NCBI RefSeq assembly: GCF_018141445.1
Contig: NZ_CP058649.1
Coordinates: 2,499,001 to 2,563,000 of the forward strand
DNA length: 64,000 bases
From: Vallitalea pronyensis
Lineage (GTDB): Bacteria > Bacillota > Clostridia > Lachnospirales > Vallitaleaceae
Reading direction: 5' to 3'
In this document: positions 21,163-29,679 of the stretch, in pieces
How positions within the stretch are numbered: the first letter of the stretch is position 1
Layout of the letters: each line of letters opens with the position of its first letter
The notes under the pieces: model-generated
The model's database searches: none
What the model was told of the DNA's origin: nothing
Seen by the model: only the letters and a program-made list of their open reading frames with translations
Position numbers and translations under genes: made by a program

Positions 21163-21726
21163 ATGAAAGATATTATTGGAGCAATTGAAGAAAATCCAAT
21201 TATTGCAGCTATTCGTAGTGAGGAGGACTTACAACAAGTAGTTAAGTCTCCTGTGACAACTGTTTTTATATTATGGGGCGATATTTTTCAAATTCGTGAT
21301 CAGGTGACACGGATAAAAAAACAGGGGAAAAAAGCATTTCTGCATATGGATTTCATAGAAGGTCTAGGAAGAGATCAGAAGGCCATTGACTATATCCATA
21401 AGATGATTCAGCCAGATGGTATTATAAGTACACGCAGTAATCATATTAAGTATGCAAAAGAAATAGGTTTATTTACCATTCAGCGATTTTTTCTCATTGA
21501 TAGTAAATCCTATGAAACCACTGTGAAAACGGTGAAAAGTGTAAAACCTGATATGATCGAGGTCATGCCAGGGGTCCTTCCTCATACCATTGAAAAGTTA
21601 ACGAAACAACTGTCGGTACCTATCATTGCAGGTGGCTTGATTGAAGTAAAAGAAGATATTATAGCTGTTCTTAAAGTTGGTGCATTGGGTGTATCCGTAG
21701 GTAAAAAAAGTTTGTGGGCACTATAA
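21163..21726 (+). CDS. glpP: Glycerol-3-phosphate-responsive antiterminator GlpP
   Basis: A 187-residue protein of the GlpP family, a TIM-barrel-like fold. Diagnostic segments are NPIIAAIRSEEDL, DFIEGLGRD, GIISTRSNHIKYAK, VMPGVLPHTIEKL and IIAGGLIEVKEDI. In Bacillus, GlpP bound to glycerol-3-phosphate prevents termination in the leader of glp mRNAs and stabilises them. Here the gene lies directly upstream of a leader with a strong terminator hairpin (21917-21954) and a glycerol-3-phosphate oxidation operon, which supports that role. It has its own promoter. The start is an ATG after ATAGGTGATTGT. Confidence 0.9.
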   Translation: MKDIIGAIEENPIIAAIRSEEDLQQVVKSPVTTVFILWGDIFQIRDQVTRIKKQGKKAFLHMDFIEGLGRDQKAIDYIHKMIQPDGIISTRSNHIKYAKEIGLFTIQRFFLIDSKSYETTVKTVKSVKPDMIEVMPGVLPHTIEKLTKQLSVPIIAGGLIEVKEDIIAVLKVGALGVSVGKKSLWAL

Positions 21727-21806
21727 GGTAGCCCCTATGGCAATTATGATGGTCTAAACCATTTATTTTTGCAGAATCCTTTGCAATGAATTGTAAGATT
21801 AGGCAC

Positions 21807-21835
21807 TTTCTTTTTATAAAGTCTTATAGTATAAT
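21807..21835 (+). promoter_or_regulatory. Promoter of the glpA operon leader
   Basis: A perfect TATAAT (21830-21835) with a weak -35 TTTCTT (21807-21812) at 17 bp. It places the terminator hairpin in the untranslated leader. Confidence 0.5.
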
Positions 21836-21916
21836 ATAAGTAAGTATTTTAATAAGATATGGGATTTTCCCTTGAAAGTTCTAACAATATGTTATTTAAA
21901 TGTAGGAGAATAGGAG

Positions 21917-21965
21917 TCGCATTTAAATAGAGTATTAACTCTATTTGGATGCGATTTTTTATTTT
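21917..21965 (+). terminator. Leader terminator, probable GlpP antitermination target
   Basis: A 17-bp stem (21917-21933 with 21938-21954, two G-U pairs) with loop ATTA, followed by TTTTTT and ATTTTAT. It lies about 75 nt after the likely transcription start and about 285 nt before the glpA-like gene. Position and context match the GlpP-controlled terminator of glpD-type leaders. Confidence 0.75.
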
Positions 21966-22230
21966 ATAAAAAAACGCCCATGATATGCATATACAAGGTA
22001 TGATGAAACTACCGAGTGGAAATAGTAATGGGGAATATGGAGCTGGGAGCCACAGACGAACGGTGCGTTCAGCAGTTTAAATAGGGTTGAGTAAAATAAA
22101 AAACCATATTCTCGTACAGAAATGGATAAGGGTATAAGAATTATGTAAAAATAGGTAAGAACACTTTAATAAGTAAAATTCATGATATAAAGTAAATTCT
22201 AAAAAGGATTAGCAAATAGACAAATATAGG
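21966..22230 (+). other. Unexplained leader segment before the glpA-like gene
   Basis: About 265 nt without a coding sequence, downstream of the leader terminator. It contains a GAACG-GTG-CGTTC hairpin (near 22058-22070), purine-rich stretches with repeated GGAAATAG/GGGAATATGG-like sequence, and ends with the AGGAGGTAGTG ribosome binding site. I do not recognise a known riboswitch core. It could be a structured RNA or simply a long leader. Confidence 0.35.
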
Positions 22231-22240
22231 AGGTAGTGAT

Positions 22241-23674
22241 ATGGAATATGATATCAGTATTATTGGTGCAGGCGTAACGGGTGCACTCATTGCAAGAGAG
22301 TTATCCAAGTTTGATATGAAAGTGTGTATCCTTGACAAAGATGCAGATGTAGCCATGGGAACAAGTAAAGCAAACAGTGCCATCGTGCATGCTGGTTATG
22401 ATGCTGCACCAGGGAGCTTAAAAGCACAACTTAATGTAAGAGGAAATGCATTAATGGATGATGTTGCCCGTGAACTGGATGTACCTTTTAAACGTATAGG
22501 TTCTTTGGTGCTAGCTTTTAATGAAGAAGATCAACAACAGATTCATAAGCTCCATGATTATGGTATTCAGAATAAAGTACCGGATATGGAAATTCTAGAT
22601 CAGAAAGCCATTCGAGAAATGGAACCTCATATTTCTGAAGATGTCATGGCAGCACTTTATGCGCCGACAGCAGGTATTGTCTGTCCCTATGAACTCACTT
22701 TGGCAGCTACGGAGAATGCAGTAGCTAATGGTGTAGAGCTTATCCTAGAATGTAACATTGAAGGCATTAAAAAACAAGATAATGGGTATCTGCTAGAAAC
22801 GTCAAAAGGCCAGATTAAAAGTCGTTATGTGATTAATGCAGCAGGTGTGTATAGTGATACTTTGGCAAAGATGGTAGGGGATCAAGAAATAAATATTACA
22901 CCGAGAAAAGGTGAGTATCTTTTATTAGATAAACGTCAAGGTAATGTTGTGAATACCGTTATCTTCCAACCCCCATCAGTCATGGGTAAAGGTATTCTTG
23001 TTACACCTACTGTAGATGGTAATTTACTGATTGGTCCTACTGCTGAAAACATAGAAGATAAAGATGACATTGCTACAACCAACATGGGATTAAATGCTGT
23101 GATTGAAGGTGCAAGAAAATCCGTACCATCTTTTAACACACGAGACGTTATAACGTCCTTCGCTGGACTTCGTGCCACATCATCTCGTGGTGATTTTATC
23201 ATTGAGGAATCCAAAGTGGCAAAAGGATTTATTCACGCGGCTGGTATTGAATCACCTGGTCTATCAGCAGCACCAGCAATTGCTGAATATGTTATTGAGA
23301 TTTTAAAAGATATAGAAGTGCCCCTCATTAAGAAAGAAAACCATGATCCTATCCGTAAGCCTGTTGTCCGTTTTAGAGAACTAAGTCGCTTAGAACAAGC
23401 AAAGGTGATTAAAGAAAATCCGCTATATGGGAACATCATATGTCGCTGTGAAACGGTGACAGAAGGTGAGATTGTAGATGCTATTCATCGACCAGCAGGT
23501 GCTATAAACGTAGATGGTGTGAAACGTCGAACAAGAGCTGGTATGGGAAGATGTCAAGGTGGCTTCTGTGCCCCACGTGTGGTGGATATATTAGCAAGAG
23601 AACTTAAGATACCCAAAGAAGAAGTAACGAAAATGGGTGGTCAATCAAATATACTAGTAGGCAAAACAAAATAA
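22241..23674 (+). CDS. glpA: FAD-dependent glycerol-3-phosphate dehydrogenase-like protein, GlpA type, with BFD Fe-S domain
   Basis: A 477-residue flavoprotein. The N-terminal dinucleotide fold is IIGAGVTGALIARE (about 7-20). The middle DAO-type domain has SAIVHAGYDAAPGS and INAAGVYSD. The C-terminal BFD-like [2Fe-2S] domain has Cys401, Cys403, Cys438 and Cys443 in a CxC-N34-CxxxxC pattern. It should oxidise glycerol-3-phosphate to dihydroxyacetone phosphate anaerobically, passing electrons to the next flavoprotein. AGGAGGTAGTG precedes the ATG. It is the first gene of a three-gene operon under the GlpP-type leader. Other 2-hydroxyacid or amino acid substrates cannot be excluded from sequence alone. 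Confidence 0.85.
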   Translation: MEYDISIIGAGVTGALIARELSKFDMKVCILDKDADVAMGTSKANSAIVHAGYDAAPGSLKAQLNVRGNALMDDVARELDVPFKRIGSLVLAFNEEDQQQIHKLHDYGIQNKVPDMEILDQKAIREMEPHISEDVMAALYAPTAGIVCPYELTLAATENAVANGVELILECNIEGIKKQDNGYLLETSKGQIKSRYVINAAGVYSDTLAKMVGDQEINITPRKGEYLLLDKRQGNVVNTVIFQPPSVMGKGILVTPTVDGNLLIGPTAENIEDKDDIATTNMGLNAVIEGARKSVPSFNTRDVITSFAGLRATSSRGDFIIEESKVAKGFIHAAGIESPGLSAAPAIAEYVIEILKDIEVPLIKKENHDPIRKPVVRFRELSRLEQAKVIKENPLYGNIICRCETVTEGEIVDAIHRPAGAINVDGVKRRTRAGMGRCQGGFCAPRVVDILARELKIPKEEVTKMGGQSNILVGKTK

Positions 23675-23689
23675 AGAGAGGTGATGGTC

Positions 23690-24952
23690 ATGCAAACAAC
23701 AGATTTAGTCGTTATTGGTGGAGGTCCAGCAGGTATGGCTGCGGCCATAGAAGCTTATAAAAATGGAATAGACGATATCATTGTAATCGAACGGGATAAA
23801 GAACTTGGTGGCATCTTACAACAATGTATTCATAACGGTTTTGGTCTACATATTTTTGGAGAGGAATTAACGGGTCCAGAATATGCGGACCGATTCGCAA
23901 AGGAAATGGTTGGATTAGGATTACAATTTAAATTGGAAACCATGGTCCTTAGTATATCAGAAGATAAAGTCATCACGGCTGTGAATAGTGGGGAAGGCTT
24001 AATCACCATTCAAGCAAAAGCCATTGTATTTGCCATGGGTTGTCGAGAGAGGACAAGAGGTGCACTTAATATTCCAGGCTATCGCCCAGCAGGTATCTAT
24101 ACGGCAGGTGCTGCTCAACGGTTTGTTAATATGGAAGGTTACTTGCCAGGAAAAGAGGTTGTTATCTTAGGCTCTGGTGATATTGGTTTGATTATGGCAA
24201 GGCGAATGACCTTGGAAGGTGCCAAAGTTAAAATGGTCTGTGAACTTCTGCCTTATTCAGGTGGATTAACAAGAAATATTGTTCAATGTCTTGATGATTA
24301 TGACATTCCACTAAAACTTAGTCATACAGTTGTTGATATTCACGGTAAAGAACGGCTTGAAGGCATTACCATTGCTCAAGTAGATGAGAATAGAAAACCC
24401 ATCAAAGAAACGTATGAATATGTAGCCTGTGACACACTGCTCTTATCCGTTGGTTTGATTCCTGAAAATGAACTGTCTCATGACCTAGGTGTTCGTATGG
24501 ACAGCATTACATCTGGACCCATTGTGACAGAGTCCATGGAAACATCTGTAGATGGTGTATTTGCTTGTGGAAATGTGGTTCATGTCCATGATTTAGTGGA
24601 TTTTGTAACACAAGAAAGTCGATTAGCAGGTCGTTGTGCTGCACGGTATATAAAAGGTGAACGTCATATTTCTGATCAGGACGTCATTAAAACAGTTCCA
24701 GGGGAAGGTGTACGTTATATCGTCCCTCATGTGATTCACAAAGACCTGGTACAGGATGAAAATAAATTATACTTCCGTGTAACAGACGTGGTTAAAAAAG
24801 CAAAAGTGGTTGTCACATCTGGAGACGATGAGATCTATTCCAAAAAGCGTCCCAAGGTGGCACCTGGTGAAATGGAAAGTATTCCTTTAACCGAGAAATT
24901 AATGGCACAGATAAAGAGTGGAAAAGATTTGGTTATTCGTATAGAGTCTTAA
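23690..24952 (+). CDS. FAD/NAD(P)-dependent oxidoreductase, GlpB-like partner
   Basis: A 420-residue pyridine nucleotide-disulfide reductase-type flavoprotein. An N-terminal FAD fold VIGGGPAGMAAAIEAY (8-23), FAMGCRERTRGA, the NAD(P)-binding motif VVILGSGDIGLIMARR, and a C-terminal FAD contact VDGVFACGNVVHVHDLVD are visible. I choose the ATG at 23690, eight bases after AGAGAGG, over the GTG and ATG at 23681/23684. The gene lies 15 bp after glpA. In clostridial glp operons this protein stands in for GlpB and may link glycerol-3-phosphate oxidation to NAD(P)+ or another carrier. Confidence 0.82.
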   Translation: MQTTDLVVIGGGPAGMAAAIEAYKNGIDDIIVIERDKELGGILQQCIHNGFGLHIFGEELTGPEYADRFAKEMVGLGLQFKLETMVLSISEDKVITAVNSGEGLITIQAKAIVFAMGCRERTRGALNIPGYRPAGIYTAGAAQRFVNMEGYLPGKEVVILGSGDIGLIMARRMTLEGAKVKMVCELLPYSGGLTRNIVQCLDDYDIPLKLSHTVVDIHGKERLEGITIAQVDENRKPIKETYEYVACDTLLLSVGLIPENELSHDLGVRMDSITSGPIVTESMETSVDGVFACGNVVHVHDLVDFVTQESRLAGRCAARYIKGERHISDQDVIKTVPGEGVRYIVPHVIHKDLVQDENKLYFRVTDVVKKAKVVVTSGDDEIYSKKRPKVAPGEMESIPLTEKLMAQIKSGKDLVIRIES

Positions 24953-24982
24953 GCAATCACATAGAAAAGGAGGTATGTTTCC

Positions 24983-25375
24983 ATGAGTGATATAAGAAAA
25001 ATGGTCTGTATAGCCTGTCCCATAGGCTGTCATATGAAAGTAACATTAGAAAACAATGAAGTGGTGAAAGTAGAAGGTAACTCTTGTAAAAGAGGTGTGG
25101 TCTATGCCAAAGCAGAATGTACCAACCCCACACGTATTCTTACAACAACCATGCGCGTAATAGGAGGTAAATACCCTCTTGTTTCCGTTAAATCAGCAGA
25201 ACCTTTACCAAAAGGAAAGCTTTTTGAGTGCATGAAAGTCATTAATGGTGTTCAGCTTCAAGCACCTATGTCTATTGGTGATGTGGCTGTTAAAAATATA
25301 TGTGATACAGGTATTGATATTGTATTAACACGAGACGCTCTTACAGCTACGCAAAAGAAAGCAGCTGCTGTGTAG
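24983..25375 (+). CDS. DUF1667 domain protein of the glycerol-3-phosphate operon
   Basis: A 130-residue protein with an N-terminal Cys cluster, CIACPIGC (Cys9, Cys12, Cys16), plus Cys35 and Cys46, consistent with an iron-sulfur or zinc site. Then come GKYPLVSVKSAEPLPKGK and a helical C-terminus. DUF1667 proteins regularly follow GlpA/GlpB-like flavoproteins in Firmicutes and probably serve as a small electron-transfer or assembly subunit. AAAAGGAGG lies upstream, and the gap to the previous gene is 30 bp. Its function is not established beyond this association. Confidence 0.8.
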   Translation: MSDIRKMVCIACPIGCHMKVTLENNEVVKVEGNSCKRGVVYAKAECTNPTRILTTTMRVIGGKYPLVSVKSAEPLPKGKLFECMKVINGVQLQAPMSIGDVAVKNICDTGIDIVLTRDALTATQKKAAAV

Positions 25376-25440
25376 GCTTGATGGTGACTGCATGTTTTTT
25401 CATGAATAATCCTTCTAGTTAAAGCATAAGGAAAGTAAGA

Positions 25441-25479
25441 GGGGTTTTACAGTGGTCTATACAACTTAAGTAAAGCCCC
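25441..25479 (+). terminator. Hairpin after the glp operon
   Basis: GGGGTTTTAC (25441-25450) pairs with GTAAAGCCCC (25470-25479), including one G-U, around a 19-nt loop. There is no T-run, so it may be a weak terminator or an mRNA 3' end structure. Confidence 0.35.
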
Positions 25480-25560
25480 ACCATTCACTTAAATTTACAT
25501 GGATAAATCCTACTTTTTACTATATAATATAAAGGTAAAATAATAAAAAGCAGGTGTCTA

Positions 25561-27531
25561 ATGAATAATAATTGGGATGAAACCACCCACAATAACATGC
25601 CATACATTAAACAGTTAGCCAAACAATACCCAACGATACATGCAGCATGTACAGAAGTCATTAATTTAGAAGCAATATTAAATTTACCAAAAGGAACCGA
25701 ACACTTTTTATCGGATATACATGGTGAATATGAAGCCTTTATTCATGTACTGAGCAACGCATCTGGTGTTATACGTCGAAAAATTGATCATATTTTTGAT
25801 AACACCATCAGAGAACATGAAAAAAGGCGACTTGCTATGCTCATTTATTACCCTGAACAGATTTTGGAGAAAGTGAAAAATGAAGAAAAGAATTTGATGG
25901 AATGGTATGAAATTACCTTGCATCGACTGATATTGGTATGTCGTGAAATATCATCAAAATATACCCGGTCAAAAGTCAGAAAAGCACTGCCGAAAGATTT
26001 CGAATACATTATTGAGGAACTCTTACACGAACAACAACGAGAAGTGAATAAGCAGGAGTATTATGATGGCATTATTAACACCATCATCCATATTAATCAA
26101 GCAGAGCATTTTATGCTTGCTATCTGTGGCGTTATTAAACGTCTAGCCATCGATCGATTACATATTATAGGCGATATCTATGACCGTGGACCAGGCGCTC
26201 ATATTATTTTAGATAAACTGAGAAAACATCACGCCATCGATATTCAGTGGGGCAACCATGATATTGTATGGATGGGGGCAGCAGCTGGATCACCAGCATG
26301 TATCGCTAATACAATCCGTGTATCGGCAAGGTACGGTAACTTAAGTACCATTGAAGAAGGCTATGGTATTAATCTTCTACCTTTAGCAACCTTTGCTATG
26401 GAATATTATAAAGATGACCCATGTGAGCAATTCAACATGGTCTTAACCAAGAGGAATAACTTCTCCCATAAAGAGTCTGCTCTTATTCGAAAAATTCATA
26501 AAGCCATTACGGTTATTCAATTCAAACTAGAAGGTCAGTTGATTCTTAGAAATCCCAACTTCCACATGAAAGAGCGCTTATTGCTTGATAAAATAAATAG
26601 AGAAGAAGGAACCATACATATAGAAGGAAAAGACTATCCGCTTTTAGATACATATTTTCCAACCATTCACCCAGACCACCCCTATGCCCTCACCTCGGAA
26701 GAACAAGACGTTATGAAAAAACTTACTCAATCCTACCTTAACAATGAAAAGCTGCAAAAACACACCAGGTTTCTCTTCTCAAAAGGAAGTATGTACCTGA
26801 AGTATAATTCGAATCTGCTATTTCACGGTTGCATCCCCATGGATGAGAAAGGTTCATTTGCAGCATTGACCATTGGTGATGCGTCTTATGATGGTAAGCG
26901 ACTGATAGACCGGATTGAGATACTCATTCGTGATTATTATTTTAATCAGGATAATCGGTTAAATAATGTGGATTATTTCTGGTATCTTTGGGCTGGACCT
27001 CACTCGCCCCTATTTGGTAAGAAGAAGATGGCTACTTTTGAACGCTATTTTTTGGAAGATAGTCATATTAAGAAAGAGCTTAAAAATAGTTATTATGAAC
27101 ATCGTAATCAAGAAGAAAAATGCATTGCAATTTTGCAAGAATTTGGTATAGTTGAAGAAGGAGCACATATTATTAATGGTCATGTACCTGTAGAAGTGAA
27201 AAAGGGAGAAAGTCCCATTAAGGCTAATGGCAAGTTGCTGGTCATCGATGGTGGCTTATCAGAAGCGTATAGGCATATCACAGGTATTGCAGGTTATACA
27301 TTGATCTATAACTCTTTTGGGTTGCTTTTAGTGGCCCATGAAAAGTTTGAGACAAAGAAAAAGGCCATTGATGAAGAAAAAGACATTGTCTCTTCGTATA
27401 AAATCCTTGAAAAAAACAATGTGCGATTACGGGTTAAAAATACAGATATAGGTGAAGAATTAAAGGAAGAGATAAAAGGCTTAAAGATGCTGCTTAGAGC
27501 TTATTATAAAGGTATTATTAAAGAAAAATAA
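25561..27531 (+). CDS. fbp: Fructose-1,6-bisphosphatase class III
   Basis: A 656-residue enzyme of the Firmicutes class III FBPase family. It hydrolyses fructose 1,6-bisphosphate to fructose 6-phosphate in gluconeogenesis. Metallophosphoesterase motifs are visible: FLSDIHGEYEAF (DIHG at 52-55), GDIYDRGPGAH, WGNHDIVWMGAAAGSP and NGHVPV near the C-terminus. The length is typical of the family. An AGGTGTCTA site precedes the ATG, and a TATAAT lies at 25523-25528. The gap to ispF is 13 bp, so the two are probably co-transcribed. Together with gapN and glpA it fits growth on C3 compounds. Confidence 0.95.
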   Translation: MNNNWDETTHNNMPYIKQLAKQYPTIHAACTEVINLEAILNLPKGTEHFLSDIHGEYEAFIHVLSNASGVIRRKIDHIFDNTIREHEKRRLAMLIYYPEQILEKVKNEEKNLMEWYEITLHRLILVCREISSKYTRSKVRKALPKDFEYIIEELLHEQQREVNKQEYYDGIINTIIHINQAEHFMLAICGVIKRLAIDRLHIIGDIYDRGPGAHIILDKLRKHHAIDIQWGNHDIVWMGAAAGSPACIANTIRVSARYGNLSTIEEGYGINLLPLATFAMEYYKDDPCEQFNMVLTKRNNFSHKESALIRKIHKAITVIQFKLEGQLILRNPNFHMKERLLLDKINREEGTIHIEGKDYPLLDTYFPTIHPDHPYALTSEEQDVMKKLTQSYLNNEKLQKHTRFLFSKGSMYLKYNSNLLFHGCIPMDEKGSFAALTIGDASYDGKRLIDRIEILIRDYYFNQDNRLNNVDYFWYLWAGPHSPLFGKKKMATFERYFLEDSHIKKELKNSYYEHRNQEEKCIAILQEFGIVEEGAHIINGHVPVEVKKGESPIKANGKLLVIDGGLSEAYRHITGIAGYTLIYNSFGLLLVAHEKFETKKKAIDEEKDIVSSYKILEKNNVRLRVKNTDIGEELKEEIKGLKMLLRAYYKGIIKEK

Positions 27532-27544
27532 GGAGTGTTAACCA

Positions 27545-28024
27545 ATGAGAATAGGAATGGGTTATGATGTACACAAGCTTGTTGAGAATCGACCGTTAAT
27601 ATTAGGTGGTGTGCATATCCCCTATGAAAAAGGTTTATTAGGACATTCGGATGCAGATGTATTGGTGCATGCCATCATGGATGCACTATTAGGAGCTATG
27701 GCAAAAGGTGATATTGGTAAACATTTTCCAGATACAGATGAAAAATATGCAGGGGCATCCAGCTTAGCCCTATTACAGGAAGTAAACAATACCTTATTAA
27801 AAGAAGGTTATGGCATAGCGAACATTGATTCCACCATTATTGCACAAAAACCTAAGATGGCACCTTTTATAGAAGAAATGCGCAGTAACATTGCAGAGGT
27901 TCTTGGTATCCCTAAGCATCACTTAAATATCAAAGCAACGACAGAAGAAGGTATGGGGTTTACAGGACAGGGTTTAGGCATTGCTTCTCAAGCTGTATGC
28001 TTATTAGAAAAAATGAGATCATAA
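27545..28024 (+). CDS. ispF: 2-C-methyl-D-erythritol 2,4-cyclodiphosphate synthase
   Basis: A 159-residue enzyme of the non-mevalonate isoprenoid pathway. It converts CDP-methylerythritol 2-phosphate to the cyclodiphosphate. Zinc ligands Asp8 and His10 (GYDVHKL) and His42 ([11 protein letters not shown]), the loop GHSDADVL, and the C-terminal [10 protein letters not shown] motif are intact. AAGGAGTG precedes the ATG. Linkage to fbp is not functional in an obvious way. Confidence 0.96.
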   Translation: MRIGMGYDVHKLVENRPLILGGVHIPYEKGLLGHSDADVLVHAIMDALLGAMAKGDIGKHFPDTDEKYAGASSLALLQEVNNTLLKEGYGIANIDSTIIAQKPKMAPFIEEMRSNIAEVLGIPKHHLNIKATTEEGMGFTGQGLGIASQAVCLLEKMRS

Positions 28025-28045
28025 CATCTGACAGAATAAATAAAC

Positions 28046-28127
28046 CATATGCCAAATAAAGCTTATAAAATGTGATTTGACGTTGACAGTTCACCTAAAA
28101 AGGTGTATATTTTTATTGGCATATGCC
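28046..28127. promoter_or_regulatory. Promoter of mrp-DUF134 flanked by an inverted repeat
   Basis: TTGACA (28083-28088), a 17-bp spacer and TATATT (28106-28111). CATATGCCAA at 28046-28055 and TTGGCATATG at 28116-28125 form a 10-bp inverted repeat flanking the promoter. The right arm is itself part of the palindrome GGCATATGCC (28118-28127). It looks like a pair of operators; DUF134, encoded downstream, is a possible ligand protein. Confidence 0.55.
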
Positions 28128-28153
28128 ACAACAAAAAAGTAGGAGTGATAAGA

Positions 28154-28978
28154 ATGGCATCATGTGAGTCATGTCCATCTAAGGACAAATGCGGTGATAA
28201 AGACAGAGATAACTGTATGATAGAAAATAACCCAATAAATGATGTAAAGCATATTATTGGTGTCATGAGCGGAAAAGGTGGTGTTGGTAAATCAACGGTA
28301 TCTGTTTTGCTCGCTCATGATTTAATGAAGAAGGGTTATAAAGTTGGGATTTTAGATGCAGATATAACAGGGCCAAGTATACCCCGTTTATTAGGTTTAC
28401 AAGATAAGAGAGCTACAATTTTAGAAACAGGTATCATACCTGTGTTTGCAGATAACGGGTTAAAAGTTATGTCACTTAACTTCTTAGTAGATGAAGAGAA
28501 TACACCTGTCATTTGGAGAGGTCCCATCATTGCTGGAACGGTAAAACAGTTCTGGACGGATGTGTTATGGGAAGAATTAGACTATTTAATCGTTGACCTG
28601 CCACCTGGAACAGGTGACGTGGCGCTTACAGTCATGCAAGTCATGCCTCTAACAGGCGTTGTCATGGTATCTGTACCACAAGACATGGTATCCATGATTG
28701 TAGCTAAGGCCATTAATATGGCTAAGAAAATGAATGTGGATGTTCTCGGTGTTATTGAAAACATGAGCTATATTCAATGTCCAGATTGTGATACACAGAT
28801 TAAGATGTTTGATGGTGACATTAAGACCTTCTTAGATACGGCTCATATACCTCTTCTGGGAGAATTGCCCATGACAAAATCCATCATTAATGTAGCAAGT
28901 CAAGGAATCAACCATTCAGATGAAGCCATGACACTATTTGAACCAATTACCAATAAAATCATTAAAGAACTCGAATAA
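28154..28978 (+). CDS. Mrp/NBP35 family ATP-binding protein (Fe-S carrier)
   Basis: A 274-residue deviant Walker A P-loop NTPase (SGKGGVGKST, 39-48) with an N-terminal Cys cluster (Cys4, Cys7, Cys13, Cys21) and the C-terminal CPDC pair. These are the ligands of the bridging [4Fe-4S] cluster in ApbC/Nbp35 proteins, which assemble or carry Fe-S clusters to target enzymes. DLPPGTGDVALT is the conserved switch. I take the ATG at 28154, just after AGGAGTGATAAG. An upstream in-frame start at 28103 would include promoter sequence. It is followed 20 bp later by a DUF134 gene. Confidence 0.9.
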   Translation: MASCESCPSKDKCGDKDRDNCMIENNPINDVKHIIGVMSGKGGVGKSTVSVLLAHDLMKKGYKVGILDADITGPSIPRLLGLQDKRATILETGIIPVFADNGLKVMSLNFLVDEENTPVIWRGPIIAGTVKQFWTDVLWEELDYLIVDLPPGTGDVALTVMQVMPLTGVVMVSVPQDMVSMIVAKAINMAKKMNVDVLGVIENMSYIQCPDCDTQIKMFDGDIKTFLDTAHIPLLGELPMTKSIINVASQGINHSDEAMTLFEPITNKIIKELE

Positions 28979-28998
28979 ACCAGCAGGAGTGAGTTATT

Positions 28999-29451
28999 AT
29001 GCCAAGACCTAAAAAATGTAGGCGTGTGGATTTTTTTCCAGAGCATACTTACTTTAAACCAAGGGGTATACCCATGGAAGATATTGAAGAAATGATACTT
29101 AATCTTGAGGAGCTTGAAGCAATGCGCTTAAAAGACATTGAAGGGTTGAACCAAGAACAATGTGCAGTGCGTATGCAAGTATCCAGGCAAACCTTTCAGA
29201 ATATCATTGACAGTGCACGCCAAAAAGTAGCAGAAGCTTTAACACAAGGTAAAGCTATTCACATTACAGGGGGCATATATGCTTCAAAAGAATGTAAGGT
29301 AAAATGTGTGGATTGTCATCACGAGTATACGTTTGAAGTAGCACATAAAAGAGCATGTCCAAAATGTCAATCCACCAACATCTATTGCTATAAAAAAGAT
29401 AATGTATGTAATCGCCGTGTTCAGAAAAGTGATGCATCTAAAACACGCTAA
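28999..29451 (+). CDS. DUF134 family DNA-binding protein with zinc ribbon
   Basis: A 150-residue protein. The first 95 or so residues match DUF134 (MPRPKKCRRV; LEELEAMRLKDIEGLNQEQ; helix-turn-helix AVRMQVSRQTFQNII), which resembles a sigma-region-4-like HTH. The tail has CKVKCVDC and CPKCQSTNIYC, a likely zinc ribbon. DUF134 genes often accompany Mrp/NifB-like Fe-S genes, and an inverted repeat flanks the promoter of this operon, so autoregulation is a reasonable guess. AGCAGGAGTG precedes the ATG. Confidence 0.85.
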   Translation: MPRPKKCRRVDFFPEHTYFKPRGIPMEDIEEMILNLEELEAMRLKDIEGLNQEQCAVRMQVSRQTFQNIIDSARQKVAEALTQGKAIHITGGIYASKECKVKCVDCHHEYTFEVAHKRACPKCQSTNIYCYKKDNVCNRRVQKSDASKTR

Positions 29452-29506
29452 ACCTTGATAAGTTGACATATAATGGTATCATCATGTATAATAAATATAG
29501 CTTAAT

Positions 29507-29602
29507 AGGGCTGTCTCAAAATTTGATTTTCTGAGAGCTAACGACTGATGGGGAAACTTCCCGAATAAGCGTTGACGTTAAATTGAATTTTGAGATAGCC
29601 CT
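29507..29602. repeat. MITE-like inverted repeat element, copy 1
   Basis: A 96-bp element with imperfect ends (19 of 22 positions pair): it starts AGGGCTGTCTCAAAATTT and ends AATTTTGAGATAGCCCT. Related shorter elements occur at 33376-33423 and 36654-36710, with a half copy near 51626-51652. It lies between DUF134 and the EAL gene and can act as a terminator. Confidence 0.6.
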
Positions 29603-29679
29603 CGTTTTCTATTAATCTATTGACTATAAATAGCGTTAGCGGCAACATAGGAATTCTGGGTTTTGGAGGTTAAGTGGTA

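Noticed and set aside
21966..22230. Known riboswitch (c-di-GMP, c-di-AMP, FMN, glycine or hammerhead ribozyme) in the glpA leader
   Set aside because: None of the core sequences I checked for these classes is present; left as an unassigned leader.
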